Positions 44,550 to 52,857 of a stretch of 64,000 bases of DNA are shown here, one piece after another. Every line of letters begins with the position of its first letter. Position 1 is the first letter of the stretch. A program made the translations under genes and the position numbers. The notes under the pieces are model-generated. The model was not told where the DNA came from, did no database searches, and worked only from the letters and a program-made list of their open reading frames with translations. This stretch comes from CAWJLS01 sp963843755 (GTDB lineage Bacteria; Acidobacteriota; Thermoanaerobaculia; Multivoradales; DATKCC01): NCBI GenBank assembly GCA_963843755.1, contig CAWJLS010000002.1:496001-560000 (forward strand). Reading direction: 5' to 3'.

Positions 44550-45167
44550 ATGGACCATCCGGAAATCACAGGTCGCGGCCTCCGCGCCGAGGAGTTCGCA
44601 GCCCTGCCCGAGGTCGATGCGCGGGAAGAGCTTGTTCGCGGCGACGTCGTGCGCGAGCCGCTTCCCGCCTTCGGGCACGGCATGGTGGCCGCGCGCATCG
44701 GCACGATCCTCCACACCTGGGTGCACCGCCCGAATCCCGACCCCAGCTCGGGCCAGAGCTCCGACCCGGGCTCAGGGCAGACCGGCGCGGGCAGCCCGGG
44801 GTGGGTCGTCGACCACTGCGGATTCGTTCTCGCCCGGGACCCGGACACGGTCCGCGGTCCGGACGTCGCCTACGTGTCCGGTGAACGCCTCGCCACCTGC
44901 GTCACCGACGGTCCGTACTTCGAAGGCGCCCCGGACTTGGCGGTCGAGATCCTCTCGTCATCGAACCGTCCGCGGGAGATCGCGGAGAAGATCCGCGAGT
45001 ACCTGGGGGCCGGCGGCTGCCGGGTCTGGGTCGTTGACCCGGAGCGGAAGACGGTGACCGCCCACGGTCCAGATCGGACTCTCCACACCCTCGGATCCGG
45101 AGACGTGCTGGACGGCGAGGAGGTCCTCCCGGGATTCACCGTGCCGGTGGCGGAGCTGTTCGAATGA
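44550..45167 (+). CDS. Uma2-family (DUF820) PD-(D/E)XK nuclease-like protein
   Basis: A 205-residue protein. The family pattern is clear: LRAEEFAALPEVDAREELVRGDVV near the N terminus, RGPDVAYVS (about residues 107-115), APDLAVEILSSSNRPREIAEKIREYLGAGGCRVWVVDPERKTV, and LPGFTVPVAELF at the end. The acidic residues of PDVAYV and DLAVEIL and the Lys of EKIREYL correspond to the putative PD-(D/E)XK site. GGGAG stands nine bases before the ATG. An insertion of about 22 residues rich in Ser, Gly, Gln and Pro lies near residue 65. The TGA overlaps the ATG of the BrnA-like gene (ATGA). Function of the family is unproven. Confidence 0.85.
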   Translation: MDHPEITGRGLRAEEFAALPEVDAREELVRGDVVREPLPAFGHGMVAARIGTILHTWVHRPNPDPSSGQSSDPGSGQTGAGSPGWVVDHCGFVLARDPDTVRGPDVAYVSGERLATCVTDGPYFEGAPDLAVEILSSSNRPREIAEKIREYLGAGGCRVWVVDPERKTVTAHGPDRTLHTLGSGDVLDGEEVLPGFTVPVAELFE

Positions 45168-45427
45168 GGAAAGAATACGACTTTGGACAGGCCAAGCGTG
45201 GGTCGGTCGTACCGCTCCCCAAGGGCAAGACGCGCATCACGATCCGCCTGGACGAGGACGTGGTGGAGTGGTTCAAGCAGCAAGTCCATGCGGCGGGCGG
45301 AGGGAACTACCAAACCCTCATCAACGCGGCGCTCCGGAAGTTCATCGACGAGAGACGAGAGCCTCTCGAGGAGACGCTACGGCGTGTGATTCGAGAGGAG
45401 CTCGAAGTCTGCGTGACGAGCGGCTGA
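45164..45427 (+). CDS. BrnA/CopG-type antitoxin-like protein
   Basis: An 87-residue protein with a basic linker and ribbon-helix-helix DNA-binding region: GKTRITIRLDEDVVEWFKQQVHAAGGGNYQTLINAALRKFI matches BrnA-like antitoxins. They normally neutralise a BrnT RNase and repress their own promoter. Here no BrnT is present; instead the gene is coupled by ATGA to the Uma2 gene. The C-terminal helix (EPLEETLRRVIREELEV) is also family-typical. The minus-strand ATPase frame runs antisense across this gene only because of its frameshift. Confidence 0.8.
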   Translation: MRKEYDFGQAKRGSVVPLPKGKTRITIRLDEDVVEWFKQQVHAAGGGNYQTLINAALRKFIDERREPLEETLRRVIREELEVCVTSG

Positions 45428-45458
45428 CCCAGTGCGGGAGGCACCGGGGATCGGCTCA

Positions 45459-46656
45459 CTACGTGCCGAGTTGCTCCCGTAGCCAGTCCGGGAAACTCCG
45501 ACCAGGGAACGGCGAGGTTGCCATAGGCCAGGAGTTTCCGCTCGGGGAACAGGCAGACCACGATTCCTTCCTCCGCTGCGGCGGATCCGGCCAGCCGCTT
45601 GAACCGCTCCAGGGGTCGGAGGTGGCGTATGGTCGGGGTGCCGGTGAGCTTGATCTCGATGGGGATCAGGCGGGTGCCGGCGCGGAGCAGTAGGTCGACC
45701 TCCAGGCCGTCGTGGGAGCGCCAGAAGTAGAGCTCCGGGCGCTTGCCCTCGGCGGCGAGTGTCTTGATCGCCTCGGCGACGAGCCAGCCTTCGAAGAGCA
45801 CCCCGCCCATCGGTCCGGCCAGCGCCGCTTCCCCGCCGGGCTGTCGGGTCAGGGTGCAGGCGAGCCCTGAGTCCAGGAAGTAGAGCTTCGGGCTCTTGAC
45901 GATCCGCTTGCCGAAGCTCTCGAAGTAGGGGGGCAGGAGGTGGACCAGGTAGGCGGCCTCCAAGGCGCCGAGCCAGGACTTGACCGTCGGCTGGGAGATG
46001 CCGACGTCCCGGGAGAGGGAGGCCATGTTGACCTCCTGGCCGTGGCGGGCGGCGCAGAGCGCCAGGAACGTCGTGAACGTCCCCAGGTCCTGGACGATCA
46101 GGAGCTGGCGCAGGTCCCGCTCGACGTAGGTCCGGACGTAGCTGTTCATCCAGTGATCCCGGCTCTCCGGGTTCAGCCGCGGCTCTGGGTAGCCACCGAG
46201 CCAGATCTCCTCGTCCAGGCCTTTCTGGTCGGCGGCGGGCAGCTCGAGGTGGCTGAGGGGGAGGAGCTCCAGGACCGCCATCCGTCCGGCGAGCGACTCC
46301 GTCACCTGGGCCATCCGTCCGAGCTGCTGCGAGCTGGTCAGGAGCCACCGTCCGGCCCGCCCGCGGTCGCGATCGATCCGCATCTTGAGGTGCTGGAAGA
46401 GCTCCGGGACGTGCTGGACCTCGTCCAAGAGCGCGCGGCCCTTGCCGAAGCGGTCGAGGAACCCTTCCGGATCGGCCCGGGCGAGCTCCCGCTCCAGCGC
46501 GTCATCGAACGTCACGTATCCGGCGCCCGTGCTGAGCTCCTCCCGCAAGAGGGTGGTCTTGCCAGACTGGCGCGGCCCAGTGATCAGGACGGCCGGGAAG
46601 GTGTCGAGCGCGCGCTCGAGGGAGGCCTGAAGACGTCGGGGAAGGTAGCCGCGCAT
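45459..46656 (-). pseudogene. AAA ATPase with DUF4143 domain, frameshifted at the C terminus
   Basis: A protein of about 400 residues with Walker A ITGPRQSGKTTL (about 25-36), Walker B RALLDEVQHVP, a sensor-like WLLTSSQQL, and the DUF4143 part including YVRTYVERDLRQL, SQPTVKSWLGALEAAYLVHLLPPYF and YFWRSHDGLEVDLLL. These ATPases occur across bacteria with unknown role. The open frame continues to 45307 with an abnormal tail after VPWSEFPG. Shifting one base near 45486-45495 gives the family-like ending EFPDWLREQLGT and a stop at 45459-45461, which also removes the overlap with the BrnA-like gene. It is either a real frameshift or a sequencing error; ATPase motifs are intact. Confidence 0.75.
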
Positions 46657-46657
46657 C

Positions 46658-46841
46658 TGACAAAACTAAGGTCCGATTTTATTTTTGTCAAGATTCTTCG
46701 GCTAATACCTCTGCCAGATCGAAGATTGAACTGACAATCAGCGGAGCTCATGGCTCCGCCCAAACTGCCACGTGGGCAAGGCGCCGTCGCTCTCGAGGAA
46801 AGGGGGTGGTGACGCCGGCTAATTGTCAATTCAACTGACAA
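46658..46841. promoter_or_regulatory. Cluster of five TGACAA boxes
   Basis: TGACAA or its complement TTGTCA occurs at 46658-46663, 46685-46690, 46732-46737, 46823-46828 and 46836-46841, in alternating orientation. The second and third TGACAA copies share the longer word ACTGACAATCAGCG. The region lies between the divergent ATPase and rsgA genes and is AT-rich. It may be an operator set for a palindrome-binding regulator. A small hairpin (GGAGC/GCTCC) sits at 46743-46757. Confidence 0.45.
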
Positions 46842-47002
46842 TCAGCGAAGACGGCTGCCGAAGGGACTGGGGGCCGCTCTCGGTCTTTCCAGCGGGCCCG
46901 CCCCGGTCTCGACTTGCCCGCCGGACCGGGACCGGCGATGATCTGGACGCGGTACTGCGCGGCCGGGCGCCTGGCGCCCACAACCTGGAGGAGGGGGGAT
47001 CC

Positions 47003-48112
47003 ATGGACGCCCGAATGGAAGTCGAGTCCCTCGATCTGAAGACTCTCGGCTGGGACGAGTGGTTCGCCGAGCGGACGGACTGCGGGCCGGGGGAGTCGGT
47101 CGCCCGAGTCGCGGCGGTCGATCGGGAGTTGCTCTTGCTCGTGGACGAGGGCGGGCTGTTCCGGGCGAAGCTCTCCGGTGCGTTCTTGCACCGTCATCGC
47201 TCGGCTCGGGAGCTGCCGTGCGTCGGCGATTGGGTGTGTGTCGAGAAACCGCCGGGTCCATCGGGTCAACTGGGTCGGGACTCCAGGTCGGTCCACACGG
47301 TCCGCTCGCTCCTGGAGCGGCGGACGGCGCTCCGCCGGAAGGTCGCGGGGGCGGACGTCGAGTACCAGATGATCGCGGCGAACGTGGACGTCGTGGTCAT
47401 CGTCCAGTCGTGCCACTTCGACTTCAACCTGAACCGGCTGGAGCGGTATCTGGTGATGGTGCGGGACGGCGGGGCGGAGCCCCTGGTTGTGCTCACCAAG
47501 ACGGATCTCGTGTCCGCCGAGGAGCTGGAGGCGCAGATCTCCGCGATCCGGTCCGCGGGGATCACGGTTCCGATCCTGACCCTCAGCAACGTCACCCAGC
47601 AGGGGGTCGAGGAGCTCGAGGCGCTCCTCTCGCCGGGGAGGACTTACTGCTTCGTCGGCTCGTCGGGGGTCGGCAAGAGCACGTTGATCAACCGGCTCGT
47701 CGGTCGTGCGCAGCAGGAGACCCAGACCGTCAGCGGCACCGGGGAGGGGAGGCATACGACGGTGCGCCGCGAGCTGATGCTCCTGCCGGAGGGAGCCCTG
47801 GTGATCGACAACCCCGGGATGCGCGAGCTCGGCATCCTGGGGGCGGACGACGGGCTGAGCGACAGCTTCGGGGACGTCTCCTCCCTGGCGTCGGCCTGCC
47901 GCTTCAGGGACTGCACCCATGTCAGCGAGCCGGGCTGTGCGGTGCTCGAGGCACTGGAGTCGGGTGAGCTCTCCCAGGCGCAGTACGACAACTACAGGAA
48001 GCTCAAGAGTGAGTCGGACTTCTACCAGACGTCGTACGCCGAACGGCGCAAGAAGGAGCGTGTGCTCGGCCGGTACTACAAGTCCGTGAAGCAGGATCTG
48101 TCACGCGAGTAG
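47003..48112 (+). CDS. rsgA: Ribosome biogenesis GTPase RsgA
   Basis: A 369-residue GTPase that assists late maturation of the 30S subunit. The G domain is circularly permuted, as in the family: G4 TKTDLV comes before G1 SSGVGKSTLI and G3 DNPGMREL. The C-terminal zinc-binding part has CRFRDCTHVSEPGC. An OB-fold precedes the G domain. A Gly/Ser/Gln-rich insertion (GPSGQLGRDS) built of nine-base DNA units lies in the OB part near residue 85. GGAGGAGGGG stands eight to ten bases before the ATG at 47003. It has its own promoter region and no operon partner. Confidence 0.92.
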   Translation: MDARMEVESLDLKTLGWDEWFAERTDCGPGESVARVAAVDRELLLLVDEGGLFRAKLSGAFLHRHRSARELPCVGDWVCVEKPPGPSGQLGRDSRSVHTVRSLLERRTALRRKVAGADVEYQMIAANVDVVVIVQSCHFDFNLNRLERYLVMVRDGGAEPLVVLTKTDLVSAEELEAQISAIRSAGITVPILTLSNVTQQGVEELEALLSPGRTYCFVGSSGVGKSTLINRLVGRAQQETQTVSGTGEGRHTTVRRELMLLPEGALVIDNPGMRELGILGADDGLSDSFGDVSSLASACRFRDCTHVSEPGCAVLEALESGELSQAQYDNYRKLKSESDFYQTSYAERRKKERVLGRYYKSVKQDLSRE

Positions 48113-48176
48113 GGCGCTCCGAGACCGCCCCGAGGCCGGCCCGATCGGGGTCGACTGCCGGGCCCCCGGCCGCCCG

Positions 48177-48839
48177 TCATCTCAGCACCGGCGGCAGGGT
48201 CAGCCAGGCGGCGTCGCTCTCGAACGGGCCCTGGGTGACCGGAGGGTCCCGGTCGTCGTAGTAGGTCACCCGGTAGTGGAAGACGGTCGGCGTGCCCACG
48301 GGCACCTGGTAGGTGTAGAACTGGGGTGGGGGCGAGGTGACCACGCCGCGGAAGTCGATCAGCTCGAAGGCTTGGGTCTCCAGGTTGATCTCCTGGCCCT
48401 CCCCGTTCACCTGGAACAGGTCGACCTTGACCAGTTGAACGACCGACCAGTCGACGGCGCTCGGGTCGACCCCGACGCTGGCCGCGGTGTACCGCGGGTC
48501 GAGGATGAGGAAGGCTTTCTGGGAGTAGAGCGCCTCGATCGACCGGTTGGGCCCGCCGGCGATGACGATCCGGCCGTCGTAGCGGATGACCGCGTTCCGC
48601 GGCACGCCGGTGACCTCCAGGCGCCACGGCTCGGCGACGAACAGGCCGTGGCCGCCCTCCACGAGGAGCCACCAGACGTGGCGGGCCTGCTCCTGGTGGA
48701 GCGGGTCCTCGTAGCACGCCTCGATCTCGACGCGGCGGATCCACGGCATCTCGGACGGGTTGAACACCGAGAGGTAGATCAGTCGCTCGACTGCCAGGAC
48801 CGGGGCCGGCCGTGGCGGGCGCCGGGTCCGGCTCCTCAT
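48177..48839 (-). CDS. Beta-module protein A of the 48-59 kb operon
   Basis: A 220-residue protein with no signal peptide. It contains about two copies of the operon's shared beta-rich module. The second is clear: VDPSAVDWSVVQLVKVDLFQV, then FYTYQVPVGTPTVFHYRVTYY and a closing AWLTLPPVL. The first (FNPSEMPWIRRVEIEACYED, WRLEVTGVPRNAVIRYDG) is more diverged. Its ATG overlaps the stop of the 68-residue gene (ATGA), so it is the last gene of a coupled operon. I recognise no named family; an Ig-like or lectin-like fold is likely from the alternating pattern. Confidence 0.75.
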   Translation of the reverse strand: MRSRTRRPPRPAPVLAVERLIYLSVFNPSEMPWIRRVEIEACYEDPLHQEQARHVWWLLVEGGHGLFVAEPWRLEVTGVPRNAVIRYDGRIVIAGGPNRSIEALYSQKAFLILDPRYTAASVGVDPSAVDWSVVQLVKVDLFQVNGEGQEINLETQAFELIDFRGVVTSPPPQFYTYQVPVGTPTVFHYRVTYYDDRDPPVTQGPFESDAAWLTLPPVLR

Positions 48840-49042
48840 CCGGCCAGCTCGTCGGGCGAGAGTGTCGGCGGCAGGGCCCGCCAGGCCTGCTCACTCGACG
48901 GGAGCTCGCGGCTCAGCGCCTCGCCGGTCACGGTGCGGTAGGTGTAGGCGCACGGGTACCTCGGGTCGTCTCCCGGGATCGGCGGTTCCGCATCCAGGGC
49001 GGACTCTGCGGTGACGGGACTCGTGTGCTGCGTCGTGGTCAT
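48836..49042 (-). CDS. 68-residue module fragment of the operon
   Basis: A small protein with GAGGAG about ten bases before its ATG. The N-terminal 25 residues are Thr/Ser/Pro-rich. The rest, RYPCAYTYRTVTGEALSRELPSSEQAWRALPPTL, resembles the closing part of the shared module seen in the 220-, 443- and 749-residue proteins. It is coupled to the 220-residue gene (ATGA). It could be a small partner or a module broken off by duplication. It is too short for a functional call. Confidence 0.6.
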   Translation of the reverse strand: MTTTQHTSPVTAESALDAEPPIPGDDPRYPCAYTYRTVTGEALSRELPSSEQAWRALPPTLSPDELAG

Positions 49043-49075
49043 GGGATGAGCTCCTCGGTGCTTCGCTGTCGGATC

Positions 49076-49102
49076 GGGTTCGTCGGGTTCGTCGGGTTCG
49101 TC
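49076..49102. repeat. Three copies of GGGTTCGTC
   Basis: Nine-base unit GGGTTCGTC repeated three times in the 158-base gap between the 1218-residue gene and the 68-residue gene. It has the same period as other low-complexity patches in this window. Confidence 0.85.
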
Positions 49103-49200
49103 AGATCCGGGGGACGGCGCCGGCCGGTGGGCCTGTGGGGCCGGAGTGGCCGGCGCCGTCTCGCAGTGGCTTGCGCGGGTCGAACGCGCCTCGGTCCGGC

Positions 49201-52200
49201 TCAGGCCGGCAGGGCCATGGGGGCGAGCCGCCGGCCGGCGACCTCGGCCTGCGCGTCGTCCTTGTTTCCGAGGACGAGCAGCAGGGTGATCGCCGGGTAG
49301 GTGAAGACGACGAGCACGATGAGGGCGGCCGGGACGACCGCGCCGTACTCGGTCTTCGCCCACTCGGGAAGGGCCGCGAAGCGCAGCATCTGGGGCGCGA
49401 AGGTGGTGAGCGAGTTGGCCACCGCCTGGATGGTCTTGCTGCTCCCCTCGGCCACGGCCAGGGCGACGACCATGCCGAAGTGGGCCATCCCCCACAGGGT
49501 CAGGGTCAGGTCGCTCACCCGTCCGGCCCCCTTGAAGCCCTTCCAGGCGGACGCCACCAGCAGGGCGCCGCGGGTCGGCCCGAGGAAGACCTGGAGGACC
49601 CAGATCATGTTGTTGAACTGCTGCGGCTCGTCCTGGGAGGCGCAGGAGATCCCGCCCGCGTTCGAGTCGAGCAGCCAGGGCGTCGAGAAGAAGGCGCTCG
49701 CGAACCGTCCGATGACGTTGATCGTGCCGAGCGACTTGCCCAGGGTTCCCGGGTCCTCGGCGAACGCCGCGACGCCGATCTGGAACGGCTCGACGATGCC
49801 GCGGATGGCCCAGGTAACGGCGCCGAAGGTGATCCAGATGTCCTTGCTGCCCTCGACCACCGCGGTCATGGAGGCGAGGTCGGTGGCGGCGAGCTGCTTG
49901 CGCTCCGGCACCTGGATCCCGGACTGGTTGATCAGCCACTGGACCGTGAAGGCGTTCTCGAACTCCTCGACGCTGGCGTCGGTCGGGAAGGGTGCCTTGC
50001 CGGAGACCGCCTTGTAGGCCACCGTGCCGGGGACGGAGAGGATCGTGGTCGTGAGGTCGATCGGCTTGAAGGTCAGGGCGTGACCGGTGATCAGCTTCCA
50101 GAGCTGGGAGACGAACGGGATCTCCCACTCGGCGTTGAGGAGCTGCCGGATCGCGTCCAGCAGGTCGGCCACCAGGTCGATGATCGAGAGCACCACGCCT
50201 TCGGCGGCCTCGACCGCGAACAGCACCACCGACTCCATCAGCCGGACCGCCGCGCTCAGGCCGAGCTGGAGGATCTGGTCCGGGTTGTCACCGATCTGGG
50301 TGATGTAGTCGACCGCCTGGTCGAACGCCTCCTTGCCGTCACCGAACTGGAAGTTGTCGGCCAGCTTGGTGAGCTCCTGGACCAGGTTGTCGAGCGGCCC
50401 GTCCTCGACCCCCTTGAGGAAGTCCTCGGGCGCCTGGACCTTGGTGCCGCCGGCGTTGTCGAGGGTGGCGTTGAGCAGCGGGTCGTGGCCGTTGGCGGCG
50501 AGGGTCTGGGGGTCGGGCTCCCCCTGGGACGTGGCGAAGCTGCCCAGGGTCGCCTCCGGGTTGATCGCCGCGATGAACTCGTCGGCGGCCCGCTTGATCA
50601 CGGCTTCGATGTTGTCGAAGCCCTGTTGGATCGGCTGCTTCAGCGACCGGATGGCGATGGCGCCGAACTCGAGCCCCGTGTTGACGGTGTGGCGCATGGC
50701 CCGGGCCGAGCGCTGGATGTCGTCCCACTGGAACAGGAAGGCGAGCCAGGCGAACAGATCCTCGAACGTCGCCTTGAGCTTCTCCCACAGGCCCTGGACG
50801 ATGTCGAACGCCTGCTGGAAGAACTCGATGGTCGACTCCCACAGGTACTCGGCGCCGTCGATGATCAGAGTGAAGACGGTCTTGATCGCCTTGACCAGCC
50901 CGGTCGCCACGTCGACGATGGTGGTGACGATGAAGTCCTTGATGCCGCCGAAGATGGTGGCGACGCCCTCCTTGATGGCGTTCCAGATGTCGCCCCACTC
51001 GATGCCGAAGATGCCGGCGTCGCTGGTGGTTCGGAGCGTCGCGTGCTTGCTTTCGAGCAGCCGGGCGACCTCCTCGCGCTCGAAGCGGTGGAAGCGCACC
51101 CCGCCGCCGGAGAAGTCGACCTGCCAGTGCTGCTCTTCGACCTGGGACGGGTCGAGCCGGAACGGCGATCCCTGGGAGCCGCGCGGATGGTGGCGGAGCC
51201 CCGTGGTCACCCGGTTGAGCTTCAGGTACTCGAGGCTCTTCGGGGCGGCGCCCGGTGCCGGCTTCCCGAGCGACATCGACTGGCGCATGATCTCGGCGAT
51301 CGCCTCGGCGTTCTCCGGCGTCCGGTCGTCTCCCTGGAGCAGGTACTGGCCGTCGGCGCCCTTGGCGTTCCAGACGTCGTCGGTGGTCGTCTCGTACATC
51401 GAGTCCTGGAGCTGGGCGTTGGGCTCGATCGTCACCCCTTCGCCGTCGACCATGAACTCGGTGGCGACGAACAGCGTCGGTGCCGCCAGGGTGTTGGTGA
51501 TGTACTCGATCTTGATCATGCCGGTGGGGTCGGCGGTGATCTCCCGGGTGGTGAACTCGCTGATCACGTAGTTGAGGCCGTTGATCTTGAGCGACACCAG
51601 GTTGGACGTCTTGAGCATCGCCTTGGCGCCCGCCTTGGGGATCGCCTCGTTGTCCGTGACCTGGACCACGGCGCTGTGGACCGACACGGTCTCCATCTCG
51701 GTCGGCTGGGGGATCGGGATGCGGGCGTTGTACCACTGGGTGGTGTTCGGGTCCTGCCAGAAGTGGTAGAGCTGGTCGTCACGGGTGATGCTGAAGGTCT
51801 CCGAGTAGCCGCCCGCGTTCTTGCCGACGGAGAAGACCGACGACGGCACCGGGTTGCCCAGGGGGAAGAGCGTGCCCCAGCCGCTCGGCTTGCCCTTGGA
51901 GTCGGCGATCTGACGGGTGTGGTAGAGGATGCCGTCGCGGCCGATGCCGAACACCTCGAGCAGGCCCTCGGCGTTGACCACGGCGCGGACGCCGTCGAGG
52001 GCGATCGAGCTGTTGATCTGGACCCAGTCGTCCCACTGGACGTCGGTGCCGGAGTAGAACTGCTTTTCCCGCTTCTGCCACAGGAAGCCGTCCTGGTCGG
52101 CGGCGAAGATGTTGAGCCGCTCCTCCTCGTCCTCGACCACCGTGATCGCCGTCGCCAGCAGCGAGCCGAGCTTCTCCCAGTAGGAGAACCGGAAGCGGTT

Positions 52201-52857
52201 GTTCGAGAACAGCACCCGCTGGTCGAGGCCGATGCCGTAGAGCGGGATCTGGACCGGGTTGTTCCAGCACAGCGCGATGCGCGCGGCGGTGCCGTTCTGG
52301 TCCGAGCCTTCCGCCTCCTTGATCGGCACCCAGTCACGCGACTGCCAGGTGCCGTCCGCGGTGTAGAAGCTGGTGGCGACCACGTCGTTGTCGAGGATGA
52401 CGTTGACGTAGACGTTGCCGTAGGCCTGGGTCGCCTTCATCTGCTTGATCTTCCGGGCCGCGTCCGGCGGCTGGAAGACCGCCTGCTGGTAGGCGCCCCG
52501 GGCGGCGTCGTAGGTCGACAGGGTGAGCTGGCCGACGCTGTTCAGGCCGAGGATGTTCGGGTTGTCCCGGTCGAGCCCCTCGGGATAGAGGCTGAGCTGA
52601 AACGCCTCGATGCCGAGATCGGTCTCGCCGTAGCCGCTCTTGCCGCCGACCTCGGGGCGGAAGCGGAAGACCCGGTTGTTGGTGCCGACGGTGTAGACGT
52701 CGAGGTCGCCGGCGTTGTTCTGGAACGGCGTCAGGTCCCGACCGCCGTTGACCGGCTGGATCAGGTCGTAGCTCTCCATGAACCGGGTGCTGACGATGAG
52801 CTGCCCCGGCTCGGGTTCGTTCGTCCGCGGAGCGGCGAATTGGGTGGCTTCAGTCAT
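49201..52857 (-). CDS. Large beta-propeller and helical membrane-linked protein
   Basis: A 1218-residue protein without a signal peptide. Residues from about 20 to 400 show repeats like PLL or tectonin beta-propellers (ALDGVRAVVNAEGLLEVFGIGRDG, NAGGYSETFSITRDDQLYHFW). Then come a mixed region and long amphipathic helices (IWNAIKEGVATIFGGIKDFIV, TFEDLFAWLAFLFQWDDIQRS) and a final hydrophobic segment near 1185 (AALIVLVVFTYPAITLLLVLG). I recall similar architecture in large hypothetical proteins of fungi and actinobacteria, but that is memory, not a search. Its start overlaps the cyclase-like gene (ATGA). It may bind sugars and membranes; function unknown. Confidence 0.75.
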   Translation of the reverse strand: MTEATQFAAPRTNEPEPGQLIVSTRFMESYDLIQPVNGGRDLTPFQNNAGDLDVYTVGTNNRVFRFRPEVGGKSGYGETDLGIEAFQLSLYPEGLDRDNPNILGLNSVGQLTLSTYDAARGAYQQAVFQPPDAARKIKQMKATQAYGNVYVNVILDNDVVATSFYTADGTWQSRDWVPIKEAEGSDQNGTAARIALCWNNPVQIPLYGIGLDQRVLFSNNRFRFSYWEKLGSLLATAITVVEDEEERLNIFAADQDGFLWQKREKQFYSGTDVQWDDWVQINSSIALDGVRAVVNAEGLLEVFGIGRDGILYHTRQIADSKGKPSGWGTLFPLGNPVPSSVFSVGKNAGGYSETFSITRDDQLYHFWQDPNTTQWYNARIPIPQPTEMETVSVHSAVVQVTDNEAIPKAGAKAMLKTSNLVSLKINGLNYVISEFTTREITADPTGMIKIEYITNTLAAPTLFVATEFMVDGEGVTIEPNAQLQDSMYETTTDDVWNAKGADGQYLLQGDDRTPENAEAIAEIMRQSMSLGKPAPGAAPKSLEYLKLNRVTTGLRHHPRGSQGSPFRLDPSQVEEQHWQVDFSGGGVRFHRFEREEVARLLESKHATLRTTSDAGIFGIEWGDIWNAIKEGVATIFGGIKDFIVTTIVDVATGLVKAIKTVFTLIIDGAEYLWESTIEFFQQAFDIVQGLWEKLKATFEDLFAWLAFLFQWDDIQRSARAMRHTVNTGLEFGAIAIRSLKQPIQQGFDNIEAVIKRAADEFIAAINPEATLGSFATSQGEPDPQTLAANGHDPLLNATLDNAGGTKVQAPEDFLKGVEDGPLDNLVQELTKLADNFQFGDGKEAFDQAVDYITQIGDNPDQILQLGLSAAVRLMESVVLFAVEAAEGVVLSIIDLVADLLDAIRQLLNAEWEIPFVSQLWKLITGHALTFKPIDLTTTILSVPGTVAYKAVSGKAPFPTDASVEEFENAFTVQWLINQSGIQVPERKQLAATDLASMTAVVEGSKDIWITFGAVTWAIRGIVEPFQIGVAAFAEDPGTLGKSLGTINVIGRFASAFFSTPWLLDSNAGGISCASQDEPQQFNNMIWVLQVFLGPTRGALLVASAWKGFKGAGRVSDLTLTLWGMAHFGMVVALAVAEGSSKTIQAVANSLTTFAPQMLRFAALPEWAKTEYGAVVPAALIVLVVFTYPAITLLLVLGNKDDAQAEVAGRRLAPMALPA

